From contig JARWKL010000005.1 in NCBI GenBank assembly GCA_029961685.1, positions 42,073,357 to 42,137,356 of the forward strand: 64,000 nt of DNA. The letters run 5' to 3'. A model generated the notes under the pieces. It was not told the DNA's origin and made no database searches. It saw nothing but the letters and a program-made list of their open reading frames with translations. Source of the stretch: Aristolochia californica (Eukaryota > Streptophyta > Magnoliopsida > Piperales > Aristolochiaceae). The position numbers and the translations under genes are program-made. This document shows, piece by piece, positions 12,470-23,084 of this stretch (position 1 is its first letter; the number at the start of each line of letters is the position of its first letter).

Positions 12470-15400
12470 GCAACAACAACAGCAAAAGCAGCAAAATCTG
12501 CAGCAAGTCCAACAGAATAATTTGATATCAACTCAGAATTTCCAAATCCAACAAACCCTACAGAGGTCGCCGTCCATGCAGAGAATGGCTCAGATCCAGC
12601 AGCAGCAGCAGTTTGGCGCGATGAGGCAGCAGCAACAGTCGACCGGAATGTACGGCCAAATGAATTTTGGTGGCTCCACCGCCACTCACCTTCAGCATCA
12701 GCAGCAGCAATTGAGCGGTGGGATTTCGCGGGCGGGGATGTTGGGGCAGGTGGCGCAGGGCGGAGCTCACCTATCCATGTTGCCAGGACAGGCTGCGGCC
12801 GCCGCTGCAGCTCAGTTCAATTTACAGTCGCAATTGCTCTCACCGGTACAAAATGGATTTTTATGTTTTATTTTGTTCTCTTTGTTTATGAAAAAGTAGG
12901 TTCTCTTGGCTTTGGTTTTAGTTAAATTGGTACTTAGCTAGGCGCTGATACTAACTTGCCAGTAGTTTGTTCTGTTTTCCAATTTATGTGGTGTTTTCTT
13001 GGGTTGTAATTACTCCAACTGTGATTCCACCAGTTCTTAGTGCAAGTTCCTATAATTCTAGTTACTCATTGAATTGTTTACTAGACATTTTATTTTGGGA
13101 CGTTTAAGATAATTGTCTTCTAATTATCTGACTTTGGATTGACTTGTGAAATTCTTGGGTAAAAGCTAATTTTTTATTTTAAAGTATTAGGTGATCTACT
13201 TGCAATCTATCTAATTCTTTTTTATGACAACGAGAAAAAAATGGCTACTGCAATTCATACTTTATGGCTCTCATATTGTGTCTCCAGCTGTTAATTCCTC
13301 GGAAGTATTTCACAAAAACCATTCCTAAATGTGGGAGGATTTTTTCTCAGTTTTTCATTTTTTTATGATATTTGGGAGAGTATGTTGTATCAATTGTGAA
13401 CATACTTTTCTCTTAGCTTTTTCCCCTTCTTCAATGCAGTCAAGACCAAAGACTGGTTTGGTTCAGGGTTCCCAATTTCATGCTGCAAATTCATCAGGGC
13501 AGCAATTGCAAGGGCTGCAATCAATGGGGATGATAAGTACTCTTGGTCTGAATTCACAAATGAGAACAAATGGATCCCTTAATTATGCCCAGCAACGTGT
13601 CAACCATGGGGCTGCAATAAGACAACAACAGCTGCAGCAGCAAATGTCGCTTGCTTCTCCACAGGTATTGTTTTTTGCTCCACTAACTGCAAATTGCAAC
13701 TGATTTCTATAAAGGCATTAATAGCTTTCTTTGCTGTTAGTCTTCTGGAAACTTTTGAACATCATAAAATTTGTTTTTTGATCTTTATACATCTGTAGAA
13801 GTTGCAGGCTCAAACCTTACAGAGGACAGCATCACTGGCTTCAATGAACCCTCAGTTGTCTGGGCTGGCACAAAATGGACAATCTGCTTTGATGCAAAAT
13901 TCTTTAACGCAACAGCAATGGCTGCACAAAGTGCAGCAACCTGCACTTTCTTCCCCAGGATCTCCTTCATTTCATCTTCAACAGCAGCAACAGAGGCCTC
14001 AACAACAGCAGGCCTTCATACAGCAACAACTCTCCTCATCTCCTCAAATAAATCAAAAGACCATGGCTTTGAATCCACAACAAATGGCTCTAGTTCAGCA
14101 TCAGCAGCAGGCTGGCCAGCAGCAACACTTGCATCAACAACAACAGATTGTGATGCAACAGCAACAACAGCAACAACAGCAATCTCCAAGGATGGCAGGG
14201 CCAGCTGTCCAGAAATCTGCAAGTGTGGCAGGATCACAGCCTAATACTCCTGTATCTGGCACAGCAACGCCAGGTGGCAGTTCAAGTCAAGGGACAGAAA
14301 CAAGTAATCTTCTGCTTGGAAAGAGAAAAATACAGGATTTGGTTTCACAGGTCTGCTCTTTTCCTTTTTTGAAGATCATACGATGCATGATGAAGCAAAT
14401 TTCATGCATTGGAAGCCTTTACTTGTATGATGTTTTTGTTAGCTACTAAATCTGTCACCCCTTTTCTTGAACTGATGCTCAACTTATTTGCTAGTTAACC
14501 GCCTGAAGCCTCTGCCCAAAATTCTCTTTTTTTTCCTACAAGAAAAGAAGATGTGGGGAGCCACCTGGAAAGTACTATTTCCACTGATTAGTTGCCTTCT
14601 TTTGATTGTGCTGCAGGTTGATTCACAAGGAAAGCTGGATCCTGAAGTTGAAGATCTTCTTTTGGAGATTGCTGATGACTTCATTGATTCGGTAATGATG
14701 TTAATGGGTTTTTTTGCATATACAAGGCAGCATGATACCATTGATCACATATCCATCGTAGGGGGGGTTTATTTTTTTAATTTGTTCTTCAAATCCAAGG
14801 GGTGTCAAGGATAACTGCTGCACATAACATTCACTAGCCACACCTCTCTCTCTCTCTCTTCATTTAAATCAGCTGTTCTTTCCTCATTACGTCATTGTTT
14901 TATATTTCACTCACTAGTGATTCCTGTGGTTGTCTTTTACTTTAGATTCATCGTGCTTGTCCTTAGGCCTTTGACTAATTTTCTCATTGGAAAATTTTCC
15001 TACTAGAAAAAATTCCCTTGGACCAATTTTCTTGCATTTGTGCTGCTACAGGAAACAACAGGAAAATTAGTTAAGGTGTTTGTGTTTACACTAGAAATGA
15101 GCTAATTTTTTTACAAAAATAAAAAACACAGTGGAAGCAAGAGGCGGACGGTAAGTGATAAAAAATCGCTTTAATGCTTCTTGGTTTTATTTTCCCTTAT
15201 TTTTCTCAGAACAATGTGAAACTCATTTTCCTGTTTTTTAATATTTCATAAAGGCAAGAGAAATTAATTATTGTATCATTTTTTTTAATTTTTTTTTGAG
15301 AAAATTAATTATTGTCTCTCATCAAAAGAAAGTAAACCGATTAGTAAATTATTACTTTTACCAAGAATATCTATGTTTTTTTCTAAGTGTAATGACTAAA

Positions 15401-16883
15401 GGGGCTACTAATAATAACGATCCACATAAAAGAGCTGTTAGCTCAATAACATCATACTCACGTGCATCATTAACCCCTGGGATTGTGGAGCAGGCACTAA
15501 TATTGCAGATTGATGCATTTCAGTTAAAAGCCCTGAAGTGGCAAAGCCTTGAGTAAAATTAGTACCTGGAGATTAAATAATTTTTATGGTTCCGTATTTT
15601 CGAAACCATATAAAAAATGGAGAAATTCCACGAAAGGAACATTAATGATTCATATACATCATTTAATGGGAAATGTCTCGAATAAATCCAAGAAACTCAT
15701 TTTCCTGTTTTTTAATATTTCATAAACGCAAGAGGAATCAAGTGAAAAATTTCCTGTCCCCAAAAATGACACAAACACCAAAATGTTTTGTTCAAATGGG
15801 AAATTTTCTGCTAGGCATTTTCCCCTATTCCTATAGGCACAAATGCAACCTAAAAGACTGCTTGCACTCTTTGATTTTTTGAATTTAAAAAAAGAAAAGA
15901 AAAAAGAATGAAAGCAGTCTTTCATTTATGATGGCTTTCATCCATGCCAACTTCATAATTATTCTACCAATTATAGAACTTTGATTAATGAGTTTTGGTG
16001 CTAAACTTTGCTACTATTTCTTGTTAATGTAACTTTATCTATAACTTTTGCAGGTCACAACATTTGCATGCAGTCTAGCAAAGCATCGGAAATCTTCAAC
16101 TTTAGAATCCAAGGATTTATTGTTGCATCTAGGTTTGATACTTCTTATCAAACATACATGACTTTTCTGCAATAAAGAAGTCAAAAGTGGACATAAATTA
16201 AGTGTTTATTCCAGGTTCCTGTCATTAACCATGATTCTGGCCTGTTTTTCAAGATTTCCTTAATCTATTGTATACCAAAATTTTCATTTGATATATTTTA
16301 ATTCTATTATGTCACAAATATGGATTAGTTAAGTAAAATTTTAAAATGTTTCTTATATTCATGTTTGTTGTGTCGACATCTGCCTATTTCTTTCTTACTA
16401 CTGGGTCTGGAACTTGTGCAGAAAAAAATTGGCATCTCACTATTCCAGGCTTTACGAGTGAGGAACGAAAGTTTCAAAAGAATCATGTAAGATATTATCT
16501 TTTCATTTCTCCAGAATATGGCATATGTCCAAGAACATAAAATCTGATGACTGATATTTGTTTGAAAATATGTATGCAGTTATCAAGTGACGCACACAGG
16601 AAACGTGTGGGGCTGGTAATTCATTTTACCATGAAATGGTTGTCATTTTTACCTGATATGAGCAAAACTTTCAGCCGGTATTAACTGAACTGTTTAACAG
16701 ATACGAGCACTAATGGAGTCTTCAAACCCTGAAACTGACACAAGTAATGCAAAAGACACAATCCGACAGAGTGTTACCACTGCTGCAGTTGCTGATCATC
16801 CGATTAAACCTTCACCAAGTTCAGAACAGTTGGTATCACCTCCAGTGGGTTCTTTGATGATGCAGAAAGTACCCCGATTTTAG
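12246..16883 (+). CDS. TAF12: TAF12, TFIID/SAGA histone-fold subunit
   Basis: Eight exons: 12246-12845, 13440-13664, 13799-14350, 14617-14691, 16054-16132, 16422-16486, 16580-16615, 16701-16883. Frames join throughout (604 aa). The N-terminal two thirds is low complexity: Ser/Pro/Asn-rich, then long Gln runs encoded by mixed CAG/CAA (residues about 61-85 and again near 240-340). The conserved C-terminal histone fold begins [19 protein letters not shown] (from about 448) and continues through [47 protein letters not shown] and HRKRVGLIRALMES. Known role: pairs with TAF4 (TFIID) or ADA1 (SAGA) through the histone fold in pol II transcription. The Arabidopsis paralogues are TAF12 and EER4/TAF12b; I cannot tell which is closer. 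Confidence 0.95.
15218..15266 (+). repeat. Left copy of 49-bp direct repeat flanking plastid insertion
   Basis: Begins GAAACTCATTTTCCTG and matches 15692-15740 with a few substitutions near its end. The two copies bracket the ccsA-derived DNA in TAF12 intron 4. Confidence 0.85.
15305..15691 (-). pseudogene. ccsA: Nuclear plastid DNA (NUPT): ccsA fragment in TAF12 intron 4
   Basis: Read on the minus strand this stretch encodes broken pieces of the plastid cytochrome c biogenesis protein Ccs[21 protein letters not shown], then [20 protein letters not shown], then [11 protein letters not shown], and after a frameshift [20 protein letters not shown] and [14 protein letters not shown]. These are in family order, with several frameshifts and stops. 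CcsA is a plastid-encoded thylakoid membrane protein for haem attachment, so a nuclear intron copy is plastid DNA captured by the nucleus. Its right edge abuts the second 49-bp repeat exactly. The left edge is fuzzy (15290-15310) because of AT-rich filler. It is non-functional and transcribed antisense to ccsA as part of the TAF12 intron. Confidence 0.88.
15692..15740 (+). repeat. Right copy of 49-bp direct repeat flanking plastid insertion
   Basis: Near-identical to 15218-15266 and starts directly after the last recognisable ccsA codon. It marks the likely break-repair duplication at the insertion site. Confidence 0.85.
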
Positions 16884-17752
16884 TTGTTTAGCTTCAGCCT
16901 GAATGGGTTGCCTCTACTGTGCACGACTTCACTCATGGGATCCCGACTGTAAGTATACTCTTTCCAGTCAAGCCTGCACTGTATAGCAATGGATAAATCT
17001 TGTCATCCTCCTTTTATGGGTTTGAAGACTGGGGAAAGGCCTGCTCTCATTAAATATTCTATTAAAGGTTAAAAAATAAAGTTAAAAAAAGTTATCAGCC
17101 TTTCACAGATTTACATTGTCATTATCTTGTAATGGTTTCAGTTTTCTATAGCAACATAGCACACAATAATGGGAAGATATTAATTTATAAGTTGTTCTTT
17201 CTTTCCACTTTTATTGATTTTGCTAAGAGGAATCTTCCTGGAATAAAACTCTTGAAATAAATTCATGTCTTTTCGCAGGTTGGTTATTGTGGTAAATACT
17301 GCAACCTTTCTCATTCTTATGAGTTCAGATGCTCTCCCAAGTAAGCAGGATGGTGGCACTAATCAGTTTACCCTTTAATGCAGCATTTCTATGATGCATT
17401 CTAACACCATTGATCCGTGATTGTATTTTTGTACAGCTGAAGCAGAAAGGAGGATTGGCTTCAACGTTTTTAAAGCATGTTGAATTACTGAGAGATTTTG
17501 GTTGTAAAATGTTTAGTTGGCAGAGAGCCAGCCATTCTTGTAAATTAATCGACTAGTTAATTTTATGCTTTCTATAAGAGTTCTACACGAACACGTTTTC
17601 AGACTGTTCGCAGGCATTGATTGAAACTTGGACATGCTAAATTCATTTTCAATAATGGTGTATATTTTTGCTGCATTTTTCATGCCAACAGCCACATTAG
17701 GATCCGTTCCCCATCCGTTATTTCAGTGAAGCTGACAAGTCTCCCCTCATTT
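16884..17752. other. TAF12 3' flank / U12 upstream region
   Basis: Probably contains the TAF12 3' UTR. 17260-17480 may be a spliced 3' UTR exon (CAGG acceptor-like site at 17278), but this is unproven. No coding signal. Confidence 0.4.
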
Positions 17753-17753
17753 A

Positions 17754-17805
17754 GTCCCACATTGAGCGTGTAAAAAAATGTTCCTTATTCTGCTTGGTAT
17801 AGATA
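17754..17805 (+). promoter_or_regulatory. snRNA promoter: USE and TATA box of U12 gene
   Basis: GTCCCACATTG at 17754-17764 matches the plant snRNA upstream sequence element RTCCCACATCG at all but one position. TATAGATA at 17798-17805 is the TATA box. The 33-bp gap between them is the spacing used by pol II-transcribed plant snRNA genes (pol III genes such as U6 use about 10 bp less). The RNA start falls about 25-30 bp after the TATA box. Confidence 0.9.
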
Positions 17806-17828
17806 TGAGAGTCAGGCCATTTGTACAA

Positions 17829-17985
17829 AGTGCCTTAAACTAATGAGTAAGGAAAACAAAGCGAACGGTGGGAGCTGTTCGCCGCGCTAGCTTTTATGCG
17901 CAAGAATTTGTGGAGGGGTTATAGGCTGGCCGAGCGCTGACGCTGCTTACTTTGCAGAACTCGCTCGTGCGGGCCTCCCAAACCC
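17829..17985 (+). ncRNA. U12: U12 snRNA (minor spliceosome)
   Basis: The 5' end reads TGCCTTAAACTAATGAGTAA followed by GGAAAA. This is the invariant U12 5' region whose GAGTAAGGA part pairs with the branch site of U12-type introns. An Sm-like site AATTTGTGG is at 17905-17913. The 3' stem-loop holds TTACTTTGCAGAACTCGC (17946-17963), matching the TACTTTGC loop of U12 that binds the U11/U12-65K protein. Known role: base-pairs with the branch point and, with U11 and U4atac/U6atac/U5, removes the rare U12-type introns. The start (17829 or 17830) is placed from the TATA distance and family 5' end. The 3' end (about 17985) is approximate. With an intact promoter and both diagnostic segments it looks functional, not a pseudogene. 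Confidence 0.92.
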
Positions 17986-17989
17986 AAAA

Positions 17990-20330
17990 CCCCGCCAAAA
18001 CAACTTCCCAAGTTTCCAGAGGAACGTTCGATTCGTCGAAAGGTTCATACTTTCCACCCGTTTTTGCTCTGCTACTGAAAGCTTTTGTGTAACTTCTTTT
18101 TCCCCTGTGATGGTAGAGCTCTTTGTCAGTTAATGTCCTACTTGCTAATGAGTGAGAAACCTATCTGCATCTGATTTTGTTTACTCTTTCCCTCTGTTGA
18201 TGTTCCTTTTTGTATTCTCTTTTCCTGTTGTGCTGTTTAACAAATTTCACCTCAAATTAGTATTAGCTAGTACATTTATTTGGTTTTAATGAACTAATTT
18301 TAGACCATTGAAATAGGGGGGATCGTGCTGGTTCTCTCTTGCATAGATGGTGAGCATCAATCCGGACTGAATGGACTAGAGTTGCTAGAGGATGCTGAAT
18401 GGAAAAATGCAGAGGCTTGGATATGAGATAGAAGAGATGGGGAAAGGTGAGATAGGCTAGGTTTAGGTTTGGGGACGTGCAAGGGGTAAGAAAAAGGTGG
18501 TTGGAAGGGGAGGGATGGGTGGAACTCAAGGATGGTGGGGGATGAGTAGGAGTAACCAAGGGTTCGTCAGACTATAGGTTGGGTAGGGCGGCTTGGCTAT
18601 AATAAAGGAACAAGCTAAGATAACTAATGGAATGGATGAACCAAAGATAAATACTTTTGCTAGAGGGATCTTCTCCTTGGGTAGATGACTTAGTGGGCAT
18701 CCAGGGCGGAGAGCAATACCAAGGGCTCGTGTCTTTGCCGGTGGCCGCTGCCTAGAGGCCTTTTTTTATCGTTACATCAGATGCCCAAGGGTTGGCCAAA
18801 GCTGATAGGGGTTAGCTGAAGATAAAGGGATTTTTGTATTGAAATTAAATTATTCAAAGGCTCGTAGAGCTTACAATATCTGGACTGAGGACTGAAACTA
18901 CTACTACTCTCCTCTCTTTGTGGACTAGGAATTCACGTTTAGAAACTTTTTTTGACATTTTACCCTTGACTTAGTTGCTGCCACTTTTCTAGAGTCTTCT
19001 CTGATTATTTTGCTCCTACATAGTTGGTGCCACTTCTCTATGACATTTTCTAACACTTTTGCCCGTTTTGATTGGCTCCACTTGTCTTCTTCTCATCATT
19101 GGCATTTAGCTTCTTCTTGTACTCTCCTACGACTTAAATAACATCCTATGAACATCTAATGTAAAGACTCAATCCGACTTCGCTCATGCAGGAGCTTAGT
19201 TCTCTTATTCTCCTATATCTCTCTTGTGGCCAACATGGCCTCTCTCTAGATATATTAAGATGGGGTTATAATTTGTACCCTTCAAGAGACCTTTGTACTG
19301 GTCTTGTAAAGCTGCTTTTCCTTGAAATTACTTTGTGGAGATGTTATTATCATAGCGTGAAATAGAATGGAGGGTCTAATGCTGAAATATAGAACACTTA
19401 TGATTCGGCAAGTTGGATGAAAATCCCCTGATGTTGTTTACCTCTCAGTTCATTCAAATTTCTGCCTGACCTTATGAATTTATGACATTTGACCAGGAGT
19501 CACATCCTTGATAGTGTTCACAGTTCTCTTGTTGCGTCGTAGTACCACATCACGTTAAATTCAATCTTCGTCATGGGAAATATGCAGGGTACTCTTTGAT
19601 GAGCTCTGCTGTATAACCTCTCTGTATGTGTTACGTGCACAAATAACTCTACAAGACTTAAGTGATACTGACTCCGAGAAGACTGGAAAATACTTGACCT
19701 TGTAGTCACGCTAGGCAAAGGTAAGGTGGTTGTTGATGAACTGCGGGTAGGTTGAGCCTACCCAAACCAATGTGAAGTTGAAGAAATGTTGAAATGGACG
19801 TCTATTTGATTTTCAGGAATAGGTCCGAACTCTTTTGTTGTATTTGTTGTCTTCTAGATATAATTTTACCTAGTAAACTTGTCCTCTTCTGACTGTTAGT
19901 TTTTTAACCCTGTCTTGTAACTCCATTCTGTCCCTCGATGGAGCATTTTTCAATACCATGCAAACTTTCCCCTTCCTACAATGGGCATATGGGTTTACTT
20001 TAGATCTTGTCAATATGTAATCCGAATCAGAATTTGACATATAGGGTAATATCCGAAATTTCGGATATTTTAAATCCTATTCAATATCCGGATTCAAAAT
20101 CGGAAAACAAAGTCTATTCATTTCGCTACTGGGGATTTCTTCGGGGATGTTAGGGTGTGGTTTGCATCCCACAAGGTTAGTTTTTTTCCTGCTTTGTTTC
20201 TTATCTCTCCATGATGAAAAATTTGTGTTAAATAAGTGGTTTGCGTGATCAGGGACTTATAGTTAATTAATTATGTCGTTTTAGGCTTTATTGAATAGTC
20301 ACGGTTTGTGTAATGGACAAATGGTCAAGT
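17990..20330. other. Intergenic, no supported gene
   Basis: Broken open frames only. 18950-19130 contains two imperfect copies of a GCCACTTCTCTA-type phrase and resembles retroelement LTR DNA. 20050-20105 has a small palindrome around TCCGAAATTTCGGA. Nothing here supports a gene. Confidence 0.4.
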
Positions 20331-20404
20331 CATTGTACCTTTTATCATTGATTTAAAATATTTATAAGTTTTTAAAAATTATTCAAAAAATTATTTTTAT
20401 TTTT

Positions 20405-20780
20405 TGAGTTTAAAAATAAAATTTATCTATACACTTTTATTACCTAATATTTAAAATAATAAATCATTAAAAGAGTATATTAATTAATTAAAAAATCTTA
20501 AGCTTACCTATTTAAACACTATTTATTATTTATTTAAATTATTTATTAGGTAATAAAAGTGTACCCATAAATTTATTTTGTAAACTCTAAAAAAAATTCT
20601 AATTTTTTTCAGTTTATAAATATTTTAAATTGATAGTAAAAGGTGTTAAATTGGTAATTTTTTAATTAATAAATAATTGAAATTGATAATAAATAGTGTT
20701 AAAAGTAAGATTTTTAATTAATATTTTAAATATATGGTAATAAAAAGTGTATGGATAAATTTATTTTTTAAACTCGAAAT
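20405..20780. mobile_element. AT-rich inverted-repeat element (MITE-like)
   Basis: About 40 bp at 20406-20445 (ATCTATACACTTTTATTACC) recurs inverted at 20546-20590 (GGTAATAAAAGTGTACCCAT) and again, in the inverted sense, at 20734-20778. Arms bracket nearly pure A/T spacers. No transposase. Looks like a MITE or nested copies. Ends and target duplication not resolved. Confidence 0.5.
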
Positions 20781-20789
20781 AATTTTAAA

Positions 20790-22260
20790 TAGATAATAAA
20801 TGGTGCTACGTGGATGATGTTGTTTTGGTTTACCATGTAATATTCTAAACTCTAGCGTGTTTGTATCATTTAATAATGTGGCATCTTACATGGGTTCTGA
20901 CGTGTTTTTAAGGTGATGTGTTATTTGATGTGTCCTTAGATTTATGCGGTCATACATACTCAGTCAAAGCTTTTGTGTCATTTTTTATTGTACACAAAGT
21001 TGACCGTCCAAGTTGATTATTTTTAAAATAAGTTCAAAAGTTTGACGTTTATCTAATTAAATTTAAAAAATTAGATAAAAACCTAAAATTCTCATATAAG
21101 GATTTCCAAAATTTGATCGATCCAGAATTCGAGGATCCCTGAAATGATCCGTTTAAACCATTTTAAAACCACTGGGCTGCATTCGTTAGCAGTGAAACAG
21201 GTATTCTTATTTTTCTCTCTTCCGATCGTTAGAATTCACGTAGTGTATGCAAGAGAAAATTTACTATCGATCAAGGATTATTCCACTTTGATCATGGATA
21301 CTTCTCGACTCGCCGGAATATAGTCAGGTATAGTTAGTTCTGATTTTGGGAAGTTCAGGATTTGAGCAATCAGTTATCATTCGGCCGTCAGCCATATATA
21401 CCAGTTTCTGAAAAAACGAAGTTACAGTCGAGCTCACTGTTTTTCAAAAGATCTAGCCACAGAAACCAAACGAAAGGGAGAGAGGGAAAGGTCGTCTGGA
21501 GTACCTTCTGGTTGTCTCTGCTCTCTGACACTGTTGTCTGGAATCGCCTAGGTGTGCGCGGCCTTGGCCGTATCTTCCAGACCGACACATCTCGATTTGC
21601 CAACCTCAATACCAAAAGAGATTAGGGCAAATTGCCGAGCGACCAATTGGACGCCTCCTTGATCAGAACACTACGTTTCGTAGTAAATCCGTTTCTGTCA
21701 TCTTGCTTTATCTTCCACTCTGGTGTCTATCGTGTTAAACTTTTTGTCCGATTCTGTTTCTACAGCTTATACTTGCTTCCCAGAAGGATCGATGATCTAC
21801 GATCGAACAACTGTTCATGGATCAGCAGCTGCTGCGAGAGCAAGGACTTCACTATGTGAAAACGAAAACAAAAGGTGCGCTTCAAATCTGCTACAGTCTA
21901 CAGACTTCGACATGCACCGATTGGGATTTTAGATTGGTACTGCGACTCTGAAAAGATGCGGATGAAGTAAACCGTGATGGAGTTGGTATTTATATCTACA
22001 GTTTTACTGGTGCTTCTCGGCGTAGAAGGAGAACTGCGGAAAAGACAAATAGCTATGGAAATAACCAGAAAAAAAGAATGAAGATTAGAGGAGTAGGTCA
22101 CGGTGGTCCCGTCGCTCGCGCCTGTAGACGCCGTGCTGACTGGGGGCGGCGGGTGGTTGCGCATCGCCGACAGGGCGGACAATGCGGGTGGTTGGAGCCA
22201 AAAAAGAAAGAAAAATAAAGGGACGGCTACCCGGGGAGTGTCTCTTGACGTGTCAAAGTA
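20790..22260. other. Intergenic upstream of the TIGR01589 gene
   Basis: Overlapping open frames at 21362-21932 show no family signature. 21780-21900 has higher GC and could be an exon of an unseen transcript, but I cannot support it. Confidence 0.35.
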
Positions 22261-22278
22261 GAACGTCTGCATGTGCGC

Positions 22279-22410
22279 CACGTGGGACCCAGAATCACGT
22301 GAACAATATTGTCAGATGGGTCCCACTGGCAGCGACGTAGAAAACTCAAAGTGGGGATCCAATGAATCTCCTCATCTCCTCTCCACCAATCATCGCTTTC
22401 TTCCCACGTG
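22279..22410 (+). promoter_or_regulatory. G-box cluster upstream of the TIGR01589 gene
   Basis: Three CACGTG cores at 22279-22284, 22296-22301 and 22405-22410, two of them in the extended CCACGTGGGA form typical of bZIP (ABRE/G-box) or bHLH/PIF sites, 160-290 bp before the start codon. CCAAT is at 22385. This suggests light or ABA/stress control. Factor identity is inference. Confidence 0.65.
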
Positions 22411-22567
22411 GGACATCTGGTCCCACAACCCCACCCCCCTCCCCCTCCTTTCGCCTCCATTATTATTTTTTTTTATTTGCGCCGCTTCGTTCCACCTCCT
22501 ACCCTCGGCGCATCACCTCTCCTTCACCTCCTCTCCTCTCTGACCAGTGATCATCATCATCATCATC

Positions 22568-23084
22568 ATGGCAGATTCATCTGCTTCATACATACACATG
22601 GTACGTTTCCGATCTTTAGTACTCCTCCGTTTTCCTTCTTTTCTCTCTCTTCCGATCTCCCATGCAGTTGACCGATCAGTACAAACCTCGTACATCAATT
22701 TCCACCTGATCTGATGTAAAACAGGTGCAACATCTGATCGAGGAGTGTCTGCTCTTCCATATGACAAAGGAGGAGTGCATGGACGCTCTCTCCAAGCACG
22801 CCAACATCAAACCAGTGATCACCTCCACCGGTTAGTCGCGACTCTTTCTCTTCCTCTCCTTTTCCAGGCCTGTTTCGGCCAGCTCCTCTACGGAAGGAAA
22901 TTATATCATGAACCCCTGAACTGAATCTTGTTTTGTTTGCCAAGTCTGGCGAGAGTTGGAGAAGGAGAACACCAAGTTCTTCGAGGCGTACACCCGCCAA
23001 AGGGAAGAGATACTGTCGGAGAAGGAGACCAAGGAGAGGATTCTCAAGATCCTGTCTGAAACTTCCAGGGATCCCGGCGAGTAG
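22568..23084 (+). CDS. Plant-specific protein of unknown function (TIGR01589 / A_thal_3526 family)
   Basis: Three exons, 22568-22600, 22725-22830 and 22945-23084, give 92 aa in frame. The product reads MADSSASYIHMVQHLIEECL, then FHMTKEECMDALSKHANIKP, VITSTVWRELEKENTKFFEA and YTRQREEILSEKETKERIL before TAG at 23082-23084. This is the conserved YI.MVQ.LIE.CL / ECM.AL..HA.I.P.IT..VW.ELEKEN pattern of the plant protein 1589 family, whose function is unknown. The C-terminal third is a charged helix. The short first exon ending at an ATG-GT donor would be missed by ORF finders. The start is preceded by an ATC/CAT microsatellite (22553-22570), so the exact Met is set by the reading frame. Confidence 0.85.

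Noticed and set aside
13771..14244. 157-aa open frame overlapping TAF12 exon 3
   Set aside because: Ser/Thr/Ala-rich shadow of the CAG/CAA repeats in another frame of the real exon.
15296..15556. 86-aa plus-strand open frame
   Set aside because: It is the wrong strand of the plastid ccsA insertion, where the minus strand has clear homology.
22271..22767. Overlapping open frames on both strands before and over the 1589-family exons
   Set aside because: They cover promoter DNA and other frames of the true small exons; none keeps conserved residues.
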